From: Nocardia ninae NBRC 108245
Lineage (GTDB): Bacteria > Actinomycetota > Actinomycetes > Mycobacteriales > Mycobacteriaceae
NCBI RefSeq assembly: GCF_007990755.1
Contig: NZ_BJXA01000054.1
Span: 1-61,873 of the forward strand
Reading direction: 5' to 3'
DNA length: 61,873 nt
The position numbers and the translations under genes were made by a program. Each line of letters opens with the position of its first letter. The stretch's first letter is position 1. This document shows positions 34,772 through 43,593 of the stretch, piece after piece. The notes beneath the pieces are model-generated. The model worked only from the letters and a program-made list of their open reading frames with translations. It did not search any database and was not told the origin of the DNA.

Positions 34772-35470
34772 CTAGAGTTTGAACAGTTTCCGGAACTCGG
34801 CGAGATAGTGACCGGGGAACTCGAACACCTTCTGCGGCGGGTACCGACGCTCGGGCGCGCGCGGGCCGAAGAAGAACCAGCAGATCTGGGCGATCTGCTC
34901 GGTGAACAGCACCGGATGCACATCGGCGGAGTACATCCCCATGTGACAGAAAGCGGCTTCGAACTCGCCCCGAGCGGAGAACCCGCGTCCGGACAGCACA
35001 TGCCCGAAGACGTCGTGCACGACCCGGAACACGTCGTTGTGGCTGAGCGCTACACCGTCGATCACGATGCCGGACGGTTCCAGCATCGGGTGAAACTCGT
35101 TGTCGGACACCGGACCATGGCCGGAGGTCGTCAAATATACGTAGAGCTCATTAGCTTTCCGCACGGACGCGCGCAGCTCGGCCGAGCGCCGGTAGGGCTG
35201 GCCCGCAACCAGCCACGGCCGCACCGTGATTCCCGCATCGACAACCACTTGGTACTGCTGAAGGTTCTCCCGCTTGAACCGGTCGTAGCGCTGAGCGAGG
35301 GCTGCGTCGTAGGCCAGTCGTGGGGCCTGCTCGAAGTATGCGGCCACCCGGCGGCAGTAGTCCTCGTCCCAGTCGAGCGTGCCTGTCGACGATGCGGCGA
35401 TCCGGTATCCGCTCGCGGGCCGGTGGCGATCGACGTACGCCTGCGCAAGATCGGCCAGATCGGCTTCCAT
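34772..35470 (-). CDS. protein with aromatic-amino-acid-hydroxylase-like iron triad
   Basis: 232 aa from an ATG at 35470 with AGAGG 8 bases upstream; GTG/ATG codons just before it are alternatives. It contains HDVFGH (His152, His157) and, 34 residues later, TEQIAQICWFFFG (Glu191). In biopterin-dependent Phe/Tyr/Trp hydroxylases the iron ligands are HDLLGH and a Glu in the segment ExLxTxxWFTxEFG, so the spacing and flanking aromatic residues agree. The overall length is shorter than a full hydroxylase core, and I see no regulatory domain. It is likely a non-haem iron oxygenase of unknown substrate. It is first in the leftward sulfur operon, divergent from the beta-propeller gene. Confidence 0.6.
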   Translation of the reverse strand: MEADLADLAQAYVDRHRPASGYRIAASSTGTLDWDEDYCRRVAAYFEQAPRLAYDAALAQRYDRFKRENLQQYQVVVDAGITVRPWLVAGQPYRRSAELRASVRKANELYVYLTTSGHGPVSDNEFHPMLEPSGIVIDGVALSHNDVFRVVHDVFGHVLSGRGFSARGEFEAAFCHMGMYSADVHPVLFTEQIAQICWFFFGPRAPERRYPPQKVFEFPGHYLAEFRKLFKL

Positions 35471-35536
35471 CAGCATCACCTCTAGTTCACAATATATTCT
35501 TGAAGTTAGATTGCCGCCAGGTCAGGAGAGGCCGAG

Positions 35537-36190
35537 ATGACCTACTGCGAATCAGCACCCGTCGTCAGAACACTGCCCGCGCCCACCGCCTACCTGTGCG
35601 GGCTCACCTGGGACGGCTCGATGCTGTGGCATTCCGACCAGGACGCGGGGACGATCTTCGCCATCGACCCGGCCGACGGGACAGTCACGCGCTCCTGGGC
35701 CTGTGCCCGCGTCCGTGCCGACCTCGGCTACGACGGCGCGCGGCTGGTCCAGGTCGGCGGGCGCCCCAAACGGCTCCTGCTCATCGACCCGAAAACCGGG
35801 GAATCCGCAGGCGAGAAGGCGGTGTTGCCCGCCAGTGGCAGGCTGACCGGGATCGAATTCGGCCCGGAGGGGCTGTGGATGTGCCTGCGCGGCCCGACCG
35901 TAGTGCAGCTGCGGAACTACGCGACCATGGAGATCGAACGCGAATACCCGGTGGGCGGCGAGTCCCCCTCGGGCCTCACCTACGTCGATGGCATGGTGCT
36001 GCACGGCGACTTCGGCGATTCGACGGTCCGAGCGCTGGACGCGCAGACCGGTGCGGAGGCCGGCTCGTTCCGCGTCCCCGGCCACCCGACCGGCATGACC
36101 TGGGACGGCCGTCACCTCTGGTACTGCGATTTCCCCGCCCGCGCGCTGCGCGCCGTCGAACTCGACTCGGTGCTGGTCAACCGAGCGTAG
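35537..36190 (+). CDS. short cytosolic beta-propeller protein 1 (NHL/PQQ-like)
   Basis: 217 aa behind AGGAGAGG. Repeats of the type GLTWDGxxLW....xTIFAIDPADGTV recur about every 40-45 residues (starts near 22, 65, 105, 145, 185), giving roughly five blades. There is no signal peptide. It is paralogous to the protein at 57751-58389, which shares CGLTW, AIDPATG and PTGLTWDG..LWYCD. Related propellers include glutamine cyclotransferase-like and streptogramin-lyase-like proteins, but catalytic residues were not identified. Its 3' end overlaps the convergent AarF-like gene by 14 bases. It could be a ligand-binding or scaffold protein. Confidence 0.75.
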   Translation: MTYCESAPVVRTLPAPTAYLCGLTWDGSMLWHSDQDAGTIFAIDPADGTVTRSWACARVRADLGYDGARLVQVGGRPKRLLLIDPKTGESAGEKAVLPASGRLTGIEFGPEGLWMCLRGPTVVQLRNYATMEIEREYPVGGESPSGLTYVDGMVLHGDFGDSTVRALDAQTGAEAGSFRVPGHPTGMTWDGRHLWYCDFPARALRAVELDSVLVNRA

Positions 36191-37484
36191 GACGGCCGCC
36201 GTCGGTACCGAACAGGCCGCGCATGAGCTGCGGCTTGGCCGCCTCCTGGAAATCCATGTTCGGATCGAGTTCCCGGATGGTCCCCTCGATCACCAACAGG
36301 GACAACAGCGGGAAGATCAGCTCGGGCGCGGCGTGAATGCCGAAGCGGCGCTGCAGGTCGAACATCTCCATGGCGAAGGCGATCAGGCTGAACTCGCTGG
36401 CGGGCTGGCCGTGGCTGCGCTCGACGAGATCCGCCATCCGCACCGTGAAGCCCGCGAGATCGGCGTCCTCGGCGATCCTGGCCGCGCTCCGGATGACGAT
36501 CTCGGCGGCATGGTGCCCGCGTCCGATCGCCATGTTCATGAAGAACTCGGCGAACAGGCGCCGCAGCCGGTCGGTGAGCTGGACGCTGAAGCCCGCGTCG
36601 AGCACCACCACCTGGGCGCTGCGCGTGAAGTAGAGATTGCCGGGATGCATGTCGCAGTGCACGAAGCCGTCTACGAACAGCATCTGATACATCGCCGCCA
36701 TCCCGGACGCCGCGAAGCGCCGACGGGTGACCGGCGAACACTGATCGGCCGTGCCCACCGCCAGGTCGGGGATGAACTCCATCACGATGCACCGCGGCCG
36801 ACAGGCCTCGGGGTAGACCTTCGGCACCCAGACCCGCGGCACCTCGGAGAGGTTCTTGCGCAACCGCCGCAGATTGTCGGCCTCCCGTTCGAAGTCGAGC
36901 TGCCCGAGGATCGCGCCCGCCATATTCGCGACGACCTCCTCGACCGGAACGCCGCGAAAAACCGGCAGCCGCGCGACGAATGCCGACCCGCCCCGAATCA
37001 GCGCGAGATCCTCGGACATGGTCCGTTCGATACCGGGCCTGCGCAGTTTGACCGCGACATCCTGCCCCGAGCGCAGCCGCGCCCGATACACCGACGCCAC
37101 ACTGCCGGACGCGACCGGTCGCGGATCGACCGAGGCGAACACGTCATCCACCTCGGTGCCGTAGGCCTCGGCCAAGGCGACCGCGGTCTGCGCCACATTC
37201 AGTGGCGCGACGGAATCCTGCAAGAGCGACAGTTCGTCACACAGCGCGGGCGGCAGCAGATCGCGGCGAGTACCGAGCACCTGCCCTGCCTTGACGAAGG
37301 TCGGTCCGAGCAGCATCAACAGCGCGACCAGCCGATGATAGATATGCCGCCGACCAGCTGCGGGGCCGTAGCGCAATCGGCGAACCGAACCGCCGACCAG
37401 CGCCGGGACGCCTACCGCGACGACGGTGCCGGTGACGCGCACCGCCCGCAGCGTGAGCGCGAATCGTGCTCGCATTGGCCTCAT
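36177..37484 (-). CDS. AarF/UbiB/ABC1-family atypical kinase-like protein
   Basis: 435 aa. Signature elements of the UbiB family are the KxGQ motif (KAGQ 65-68 in GPTFVKAGQVLGTR), the small-residue nucleotide loop PVASGSVASVY (123-133), the conserved Lys146, HCDMHPGN (276-283) and DAG (296-298) in place of the kinase DFG. A hydrophobic N-terminal stretch (16-33) may anchor it. UbiB proteins act as ATPases assisting extraction or assembly of hydrophobic quinone intermediates, and a similar helper role for a lipophilic polyene intermediate is conceivable. Its start overlaps the deaminase stop by 4 bases. Confidence 0.88.
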   Translation of the reverse strand: MRPMRARFALTLRAVRVTGTVVAVGVPALVGGSVRRLRYGPAAGRRHIYHRLVALLMLLGPTFVKAGQVLGTRRDLLPPALCDELSLLQDSVAPLNVAQTAVALAEAYGTEVDDVFASVDPRPVASGSVASVYRARLRSGQDVAVKLRRPGIERTMSEDLALIRGGSAFVARLPVFRGVPVEEVVANMAGAILGQLDFEREADNLRRLRKNLSEVPRVWVPKVYPEACRPRCIVMEFIPDLAVGTADQCSPVTRRRFAASGMAAMYQMLFVDGFVHCDMHPGNLYFTRSAQVVVLDAGFSVQLTDRLRRLFAEFFMNMAIGRGHHAAEIVIRSAARIAEDADLAGFTVRMADLVERSHGQPASEFSLIAFAMEMFDLQRRFGIHAAPELIFPLLSLLVIEGTIRELDPNMDFQEAAKPQLMRGLFGTDGGRPTLG

Positions 37485-38569
37485 CTCCCTGTTCTCTGCG
37501 GTCGATCGAGCCGATGCCGCGCCTGCGCGAGGTCACGGCGAATCTCCCTGGCCACAGGCGCCGGACAGAAGGCCGCGTCGATCCCCGCCGACACCGAATC
37601 GACAAGCGTGGCAAGGGAAATGCCGAGCCGGTCGTGGCACAGCTGGTATTCGCGGGTCAGCGTGGTGCCGAACATCGCGGGATCGTCGGAGCCGAGCGTG
37701 ATCGGGACACCGGCGGCCAGTAATGCGGGCAGCGGATGCTCGTCGAACGCGCGCACCGCGCCGGTGCGGACATTCGACGAGGGGCAGACCTCCAGGGTGA
37801 TACTCCGATCCGACAGGTAGGCGAGCAGCCCGGGTTCGGCCACCGCTCGGATACCATGCCCGATCCGCACCGCGCCCAGATCGCGGACGGCAGACCAGAT
37901 TTCACCGGCATCGGAGGTCTCCCCCGCATGCGGAACGGCGGGCAGCCCATTGGCTCTTGCCTTTTCGAACGCGGTGCGGAACAGTCGGCGCGGCACACCG
38001 AGTTCCGGGCCGCCCAGCCCGAACCCGACCGCCCCGTCGGGCTGATAGCGAAGAACCCAGTCCAGCGTGGCGAATGCGCCGGCGATACCGTCGTCCGCCG
38101 ACACATCGAAGATCCAATTCAGGTGGATGCGATGGCGTTCGGCGACGAGACGGCGACCGATCGACAGCGCCTCGGCGAGTTCGGCGGCGGCGATACCCCT
38201 GCGCAGGTGCGACAGCGGGGTAACGGTCACCTCGGCATACCGCACGTTGTCCAGCGCCAGCTGGTCGCCGAGCCCGGTCACCAGCCGCACCATGGCGGGA
38301 CCACTGGTGACCAACCTGTTGACCGCGGTGTACACCTCGATGAAATGCGCGAAATCGGTGAAGCGGTAGTACCGGCGCAGTTCGACCGGGTCGGCAGGCA
38401 CCCCGACATCCGGTCGAGCTCCGGCCAATTCGGCTACCGTGTCCACCGCCGCCGAACCCAGCAGGTGCACATGCAATTCCACCTTCGGCAGCGCCGCGAG
38501 GAATGCCGCCACGCCCTCGTCGCCGCTCATCGCGGCACCACTGCGCCGGCGCTCGGCTCCGTCAGGCAT
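37481..38569 (-). CDS. adenosine/AMP-deaminase-superfamily amidohydrolase
   Basis: 362 aa (an internal ATG at 38530 would give 349). All zinc/catalytic signatures of adenosine deaminases are present: ELHVHLLG with His33/His35, HAGE with His214/Glu217, RIGHG with His238, and GSDDP with Asp295/Asp296. It should therefore be an active purine-nucleoside or related deaminase. Its presence in an enediyne cluster is unexpected. Possible roles are deamination of a biosynthetic intermediate, or salvage or detoxification of nucleosides after DNA damage. It is translationally coupled to the AarF-like gene. Confidence 0.9.
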   Translation of the reverse strand: MPDGAERRRSGAAMSGDEGVAAFLAALPKVELHVHLLGSAAVDTVAELAGARPDVGVPADPVELRRYYRFTDFAHFIEVYTAVNRLVTSGPAMVRLVTGLGDQLALDNVRYAEVTVTPLSHLRRGIAAAELAEALSIGRRLVAERHRIHLNWIFDVSADDGIAGAFATLDWVLRYQPDGAVGFGLGGPELGVPRRLFRTAFEKARANGLPAVPHAGETSDAGEIWSAVRDLGAVRIGHGIRAVAEPGLLAYLSDRSITLEVCPSSNVRTGAVRAFDEHPLPALLAAGVPITLGSDDPAMFGTTLTREYQLCHDRLGISLATLVDSVSAGIDAAFCPAPVAREIRRDLAQARHRLDRPQRTGR

Positions 38570-38899
38570 CGAGCTGACGGTGCGCCACGAGGCCGACTTC
38601 GGCTCCGGAAGCCCTCCACGAGATCAACCATAGCTTTTTGAAGCAAACTAGGCGAGGGCGCGCGAACAGTCTCATCCGTCCGAGAACAAACGAAGCCCCC
38701 AGGGGCGCGAGTTGCTTCCAGAGGCCATGGTCCACAAAAGTCGAGAGCCGCAATTTCTGGAGAAAACTTATGTAACATATAGTTAGTTGAACGTCGGGCA
38801 CGCGCGGAGGCGATGGCCAGCCGAAGGTCGGCCGACCGGGCGGACCGGCGACGGAGGTGAACGGCTCAACCTGCCGAGCCCATCGTGGAAGAGGTTCCC
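38570..38899. promoter_or_regulatory. divergent promoter region with TAAC-N5-GTTA dyad
   Basis: 330 bases without a gene. At 38773-38785 lies the perfect dyad TAACATATAGTTA. Its TATAGT (38778-38783) could also be a -10 element for the rightward PLP gene, but a 17-base spacer leads only to a weak -35 (TTCTGG, 38755-38760). A second AT-rich patch (ATAGCTTTTTGAAG near 38628) lies on the deaminase side. GAAGAGG is the ribosome site for the ATG at 38900. Confidence 0.5.
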
Positions 38900-40228
38900 A
38901 TGAACGGCGCCGTCGATCCCATCCCAGCGCACCGAGCAGCGACGATGATCGCCGAACGATCGCCGAACCTGCGCACCGCAGAGTGGTCCGAGATCCGTGG
39001 GCTGTTCGCGCTGGATCCCGATGCCATACACCTCAACACCGGCACCGTCGGCGCGATGCCGCACGCTGTGCTCGATACCGTGGACCGGGTGACCAGGCAG
39101 TGGGCCGGCGGTCTCGGCGATGTCTATCCGCCGGGGATGTACCCGGACCACCGAGCCACCATCGCCAAGGCCTACGGGGTCGATCCGGACGAGATGGTGA
39201 TCACCCACAATGCGACCGAGGGCGTCGCGCGGGTCATCCACGGTCTGGATCTGCACGCCGGCGACGAGGTCCTCACCACCACGCACGAGTGCTACTCCGT
39301 GCTGTCCAACTTCAACCTGCTACGCAACCGTTTCGGCATCGAGCTCACCACGATCACCCTGCCCACCGGGTACGACGTGCACGCCGAGCAGATCATCGAA
39401 CTGTTCGAGGCGGCGATCACCCCGCGCACGAAAGTGCTTGCCTTCGCGGGGATCACGCTGTTCACCGGCACCAAGCTGCCGATGCGCGCACTGTGCGAAC
39501 TCGCGCACCGGCACGGCCTGATCACGGTGATCGACGGCGCGCTGCTACCCGGCATGCTCGATATCGACATGCGGGCGATCGGCGCGGATTTCATCTCCTG
39601 CTCCGGATCCAAGTTCCAGTGCGGCCCACTGGGCACCGGATTGCTGTACGTGCGCAACAAGATTCATCCGGAACACAATCCGCTGCCACTGCCGACGTTC
39701 TGGCCGATCATCTCCACCTGGTACCCGATGAAGGGCAGCCCGCCGCCTCGGACACGAACCTCGCTCGAGAGCGACAACATCGCCGACTACGTGCAGAGCG
39801 CGGGCAGTGCCAGCATCGCCCGCGGGGCCGCACTCGCCACAGCCTGCGAGATGTGGGACGAGATCGGCCGGGATCGGATCGAGCAAAGGATCATGCTGCT
39901 CGCCGACTACGCGCGCGACCTCGTCGCCGAGCGTTTCGGACGGGATGCGATGTACTCCCCCGGCGCGGATCCCACGCTGCAGTCGCCGTTGATCGCCTTT
40001 CATCCGTTCCGCCGGCCGGAAGACGCGTGGAATGTCAAAAAGGTGCACGAGTACACCATGCGGCTGCAGCGCGAGTACCGGCTCTTCACCAGGTGGACCG
40101 AGTTCGACGTCGCCGGATCGCCACACCAGCACTACGCGTCACGCATCACGACCCACATCTTCAACGACCACGACGAGATCGCGAATGCCGTCGACATCAT
40201 GGCCCGACTCGCCGCAGAGATGTCATGA
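38900..40228 (+). CDS. class V PLP-dependent enzyme (isopenicillin-N-epimerase-like)
   Basis: 442 aa from an ATG at 38900 with GAAGAGG; the GTG at 38885 is inside the ribosome site. PLP Lys238 lies in CSGSKFQCGPLG, and the cofactor-contacting Asp is in VIDGALLPGM. N-terminal HLNTGTVGAMPHAVLD is typical of the IPN epimerase/class V aminotransferase group. It has no desulfurase-type catalytic Cys loop, so epimerase, lyase or transaminase activity on an amino-acid substrate is likely. Its stop overlaps the start of the following solute-binding protein (ATGA), linking the two functionally. Confidence 0.85.
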   Translation: MNGAVDPIPAHRAATMIAERSPNLRTAEWSEIRGLFALDPDAIHLNTGTVGAMPHAVLDTVDRVTRQWAGGLGDVYPPGMYPDHRATIAKAYGVDPDEMVITHNATEGVARVIHGLDLHAGDEVLTTTHECYSVLSNFNLLRNRFGIELTTITLPTGYDVHAEQIIELFEAAITPRTKVLAFAGITLFTGTKLPMRALCELAHRHGLITVIDGALLPGMLDIDMRAIGADFISCSGSKFQCGPLGTGLLYVRNKIHPEHNPLPLPTFWPIISTWYPMKGSPPPRTRTSLESDNIADYVQSAGSASIARGAALATACEMWDEIGRDRIEQRIMLLADYARDLVAERFGRDAMYSPGADPTLQSPLIAFHPFRRPEDAWNVKKVHEYTMRLQREYRLFTRWTEFDVAGSPHQHYASRITTHIFNDHDEIANAVDIMARLAAEMS

Positions 40229-41955
40229 CCGATCCGACGATTCTGCGCCTGTACGGTCCCGGCGTGCTCGACCAATTGGATCCGGTGTGCTGCCCGAGGT
40301 TTCCGATCGACCGGGTCGTGCGATTGTTCGCCCGGCAGCTTTTCACCTATCGAACGCAGTCCGACCTGCGCAATTGGCAGACCGTGGCACCGACACCCGA
40401 TCTGGCGACCGCTGTTCCCTCCATGTACAACGCGGGAACGGGCGCGAGCCATACGAGCTATGTGGTCCATCTGCGGCCCGGCGTGTACTGGGACAGCGAC
40501 CCCGAGCGTCCGGTCACCACCCATGACGTGGTGCGCGGCTTCAAGCGGATGGGTAATCCATTGCGCCGCAGTGGGTTGCTGTCCTGTTTCACCGACACCA
40601 TCAGGGGAATGGCGCAGTTCTGTGACGACTATGCCGCCGCGTTCGCCGGTGCCGTGCCGACCGGGCCCGAATTGGCCGAATACCAGAACTCCCATGACAT
40701 TCCGGGCCTGCTGGTGCTCGACGACGAGACAATAGTCTTCGAATTGGTGCGGCCTGCACTGGATTTCATCAACATGCTGGCGCTGCCCTGCGCCTCGCCC
40801 GCGCCGGTCGAGTACGACCTGTTCGTGCCGGGCAGCGTCGAGCTGTGCCGCAATATAAGGTCGAACGGCCCGTACCAGCCCATCGATTTCACCCCGGGCC
40901 GCCAACTACGCCTGACCCGAAACCCGGTGTGGCGCGCGGAGACCGACCTCGTGCGGCGTCAGCACGTCGAAGGCGTCGAAGTCATCTCCGAACAGGTCAC
41001 CGCCGGCGAGGTGGCGCACCGAATCCGAACGGACCGTGCGGATCTGGCGTGGGGCGCCCGAATCGCCGATCCCGCAACGCCTGTCGAACACCATCTCGGT
41101 TTCGCGCTGGACCCCTACCTGGTGTTCAACACCCGCAGCCCCAACGCCGCGGGCGCATTGCGGAAGGTACCGGTGCGCCAGGCGATCGCCCACGCGATCG
41201 ACAAGGCCGCCATCGCGGTGGAGATCGCCACACTGGGCGACGATCCGATCATCCGCATCGCGGGCTCGGTCGTCCCACCGAACAACGACGGCCACCAGGA
41301 CCTCCACCCCTACTCGACGCCGGACTATCGCGGCGACCCTGCCACCTGCGCGGCAATGCTGGCCGCCGCGGGCCATCCGGGCAAGCTGCGGATCACCGCG
41401 ATCCATCCGGCAACCGAGCGCGCCCGCCTGGTCGCCCACCGATACGCCGCCGACCTGGCCGAGGCCGGAATCATCGTCGAGCCAGTCGAATTCGGCGCAT
41501 CGGAGTATCTGGATCTCCTGGCCGACCCGGCACGGGCGGAGTCCGGCGAATGGGATATCGCGCTCGCCTCGTGGTCACCGGCCTGGCTGTACAACAACGG
41601 TCGCGTCTTCCTGCAACCGCTGCTGCAATCCGGCTCCCCCGCCAACCTCGGCCGCTACCGCAATCCCCAAGTGGACGCGCTGATCGGACGGGCACTCGCC
41701 GCGGCGGACCGCGAATCGGCCGATACCGCGTGGCGCCATGCCGAACGTGTCGCCCTGGCCGACGCCCCGATCGTGCCGCTGCTGTTCCAGGTCCCCACGA
41801 CCCGGGAATGGGGTGGCCGCCGCGTTCGCGCCGCCGCCATGCTGCCCACGCACGGTCTCACGGTCGACCTGACCACCGTGCGACTCGACCCACCCCCGAC
41901 GGAGCTGACCGTCCCACCGGCCGGGAGAGCGGACGCCGTCGACAAGTGGATGTGA
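40225..41955 (+). CDS. family-5 solute-binding protein without signal peptide (1)
   Basis: 576 aa. It aligns throughout with dipeptide/oligopeptide-binding SBP_bac_5 proteins: the early LRLYGPGVLDQLDP, TTHDVVRGFKRMGNP near 110, SNGPYQPIDFTPGRQLRLTRNPVW near 230, VRQAIAHAIDKAAI near 320, and a C-terminal region WDIALASWSPAWLYNNGRVFLQP near 450. The protein starts directly with the mature fold. It has no Sec signal and no lipobox Cys, and is not followed by ABC permease genes. It is therefore probably cytosolic, coupled to the upstream PLP enzyme. Two paralogues lie at 52989-54698 and 54796-56508. A carrier or sequestration role for a pathway metabolite is inferred. Confidence 0.88.
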   Translation: MTDPTILRLYGPGVLDQLDPVCCPRFPIDRVVRLFARQLFTYRTQSDLRNWQTVAPTPDLATAVPSMYNAGTGASHTSYVVHLRPGVYWDSDPERPVTTHDVVRGFKRMGNPLRRSGLLSCFTDTIRGMAQFCDDYAAAFAGAVPTGPELAEYQNSHDIPGLLVLDDETIVFELVRPALDFINMLALPCASPAPVEYDLFVPGSVELCRNIRSNGPYQPIDFTPGRQLRLTRNPVWRAETDLVRRQHVEGVEVISEQVTAGEVAHRIRTDRADLAWGARIADPATPVEHHLGFALDPYLVFNTRSPNAAGALRKVPVRQAIAHAIDKAAIAVEIATLGDDPIIRIAGSVVPPNNDGHQDLHPYSTPDYRGDPATCAAMLAAAGHPGKLRITAIHPATERARLVAHRYAADLAEAGIIVEPVEFGASEYLDLLADPARAESGEWDIALASWSPAWLYNNGRVFLQPLLQSGSPANLGRYRNPQVDALIGRALAAADRESADTAWRHAERVALADAPIVPLLFQVPTTREWGGRRVRAAAMLPTHGLTVDLTTVRLDPPPTELTVPPAGRADAVDKWM

Positions 41956-41967
41956 AGGACAGAAGCA

Positions 41968-43593
41968 GTGGATGAGCACGACGCGCGTCTCCTCACCGTG
42001 ATGGCGGCCGACCCCTCGGTATCCATGTGGGCGGCGGCGGGCCCCGAAGCCAACTACGCCATCAGGCTGTGGACTCGTGGTGCCGAGCGTCTGTACGGCT
42101 ATTCAGGTGACGAAGCCATCGGCGAGAACTATGTCAACCTGTTGACGAACAAGCTCGAACGCGACCAGGCGATAGCAGATCACGACAATATAGTGCGAAC
42201 CGGCACGGTGGTTCGGAACCTGGTAGACGATGTCGTACTCTCCGGCTCACAGCGATTGCTACTCACGATTCGTTTTCCACTCTTCGACAAGTCCACAAAT
42301 TCCCATCTCCTCGCCGAGACCGGCATCGAGGTAACAGACGTTTCCCTCGAGGACGCGGTATGGCTCACCAGAACCCGCGAAGAAGCGATCCATATCAGCG
42401 AAAGCGCAGCGCGAGAGGATCTCTCGGAGCAACTGCGCCGGCTGGTGGGCGCCCTGACGTTGTCGGGTACCGGCGAGGACGAGCGCTCTGCTCTCGCCTT
42501 GGGCGTGGAACTCGTTCGGCAGGCGATCAATGCGCAGGCCGAATCGAGTGTGTGGCTCGCAGGCCGGGGCGAGCAGTTCAGCGAGGTATTTCGGAGCACC
42601 GGCTGGCGAGTTCCACCCGGCTTGGACATCGGCCGCGCGCTGGAGTGGTTCGGATCGAGTACCAAGCCGATCCTCCATGATTCGAGGTCCCGCCCACACC
42701 GACTGCTCAAGCAGCTTTTCGGCACACACCAAGGGCCGCTCGACACGGTGGGCATGATTCCACTGCACGCCGAAGGCGTGTTCCTGGGACTTCATTTGAT
42801 CCGGGTGCCTGCCCCGCATACTTTCACCCAACTCGAGCGAGACGCGCTACCCGTCCTGTCCTCGGCCGTGCTGGCGAGCGCACGACTCGCCGCCGAAGTT
42901 CGCAGGCGGCGGGAGGAGGCTGCCGAGTCGAGGGCGGAGGCGACTCGACTACGACTCAACGGTGACTTCGCCCATCGAATACGCAAAGCAGTGGATCCGA
43001 TTCTGCGCGACGTTCATGCGATACGCGAGGAACTAGAGCTGCGCGGCGTGAAATTGGATGGCGAACTCGAGCAGTGGATCGACGATATCACCGAAGGCTG
43101 TACCGAGCTGGCCCGCGCGCCTGCCGAACTTCATCGGGCCCAGAAGGTGGCCCGCATCAGCGTGCGCGGCGTACTGACCGCACTGCGAAATCGGCTCGGC
43201 CTGGAGTTTCCGGACAGCATCATCGAACTCGATCTCGATGACATAGCCGGCGTTCTCGTCCGTGGCGTCAAGGGCGATGTCACGGCACTGTTCGAGAATC
43301 TGCTCTACAACGCCATCGAAGCAATGGACTGCAAGGGACGCGTGCGGGTGAGCGCGACGGTATCCGGCAGGTCCGTCGCCATCGCCGTGTCGGATGAAGG
43401 CCCCGGTATCAAGCCCGAGGATGTCGCAGGTGTTTTCCAACTAGGGTTTTCGAAGAAAGGCGAAGGTCGTGGGCTCGGCCTGGCCCGAGCACGAGAAATT
43501 GTTACAGACCTGGGCGGCCAGATCACAGTCGACGTCGAACGCGCGCCCGGCGCCACTCTTCTGGTCGTTCTGCCTATCTGCAGGAGGGCGTAG
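41968..43593 (+). CDS. soluble PAS-GAF histidine-kinase-like protein
   Basis: 541 aa from a GTG at 41968 behind GAAGGA. A PAS domain (about 10-130; IRLWTRGAERLYGYSGDEAIG) is followed by a GAF-like domain (about 165-310), a helical linker with a possible phospho-acceptor His in NGDFAHRIRK (near 332-340), and a HATPase domain with N box LFENLLYNAIEAM (near 440-452), DEGPGI (near 477) and GRGLGLA. There are no membrane spans, so it would sense an intracellular signal. The partner response regulator starts directly after its stop. It is unusual among enediyne clusters. Confidence 0.85.
   Translation: MDEHDARLLTVMAADPSVSMWAAAGPEANYAIRLWTRGAERLYGYSGDEAIGENYVNLLTNKLERDQAIADHDNIVRTGTVVRNLVDDVVLSGSQRLLLTIRFPLFDKSTNSHLLAETGIEVTDVSLEDAVWLTRTREEAIHISESAAREDLSEQLRRLVGALTLSGTGEDERSALALGVELVRQAINAQAESSVWLAGRGEQFSEVFRSTGWRVPPGLDIGRALEWFGSSTKPILHDSRSRPHRLLKQLFGTHQGPLDTVGMIPLHAEGVFLGLHLIRVPAPHTFTQLERDALPVLSSAVLASARLAAEVRRRREEAAESRAEATRLRLNGDFAHRIRKAVDPILRDVHAIREELELRGVKLDGELEQWIDDITEGCTELARAPAELHRAQKVARISVRGVLTALRNRLGLEFPDSIIELDLDDIAGVLVRGVKGDVTALFENLLYNAIEAMDCKGRVRVSATVSGRSVAIAVSDEGPGIKPEDVAGVFQLGFSKKGEGRGLGLARAREIVTDLGGQITVDVERAPGATLLVVLPICRRA

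Noticed and set aside
36333-37820. 495-residue plus-strand frame opposite the AarF-like gene
   Set aside because: His/Arg/Asp-rich antisense shadow without a ribosome site; the minus strand carries all UbiB motifs.
38857-41955. 1032-residue frame ending in the first solute-binding protein
   Set aside because: Its first 456 residues are Arg/His-rich readthrough of another frame of the class V PLP gene; the real gene starts at the ATGA overlap at 40225.
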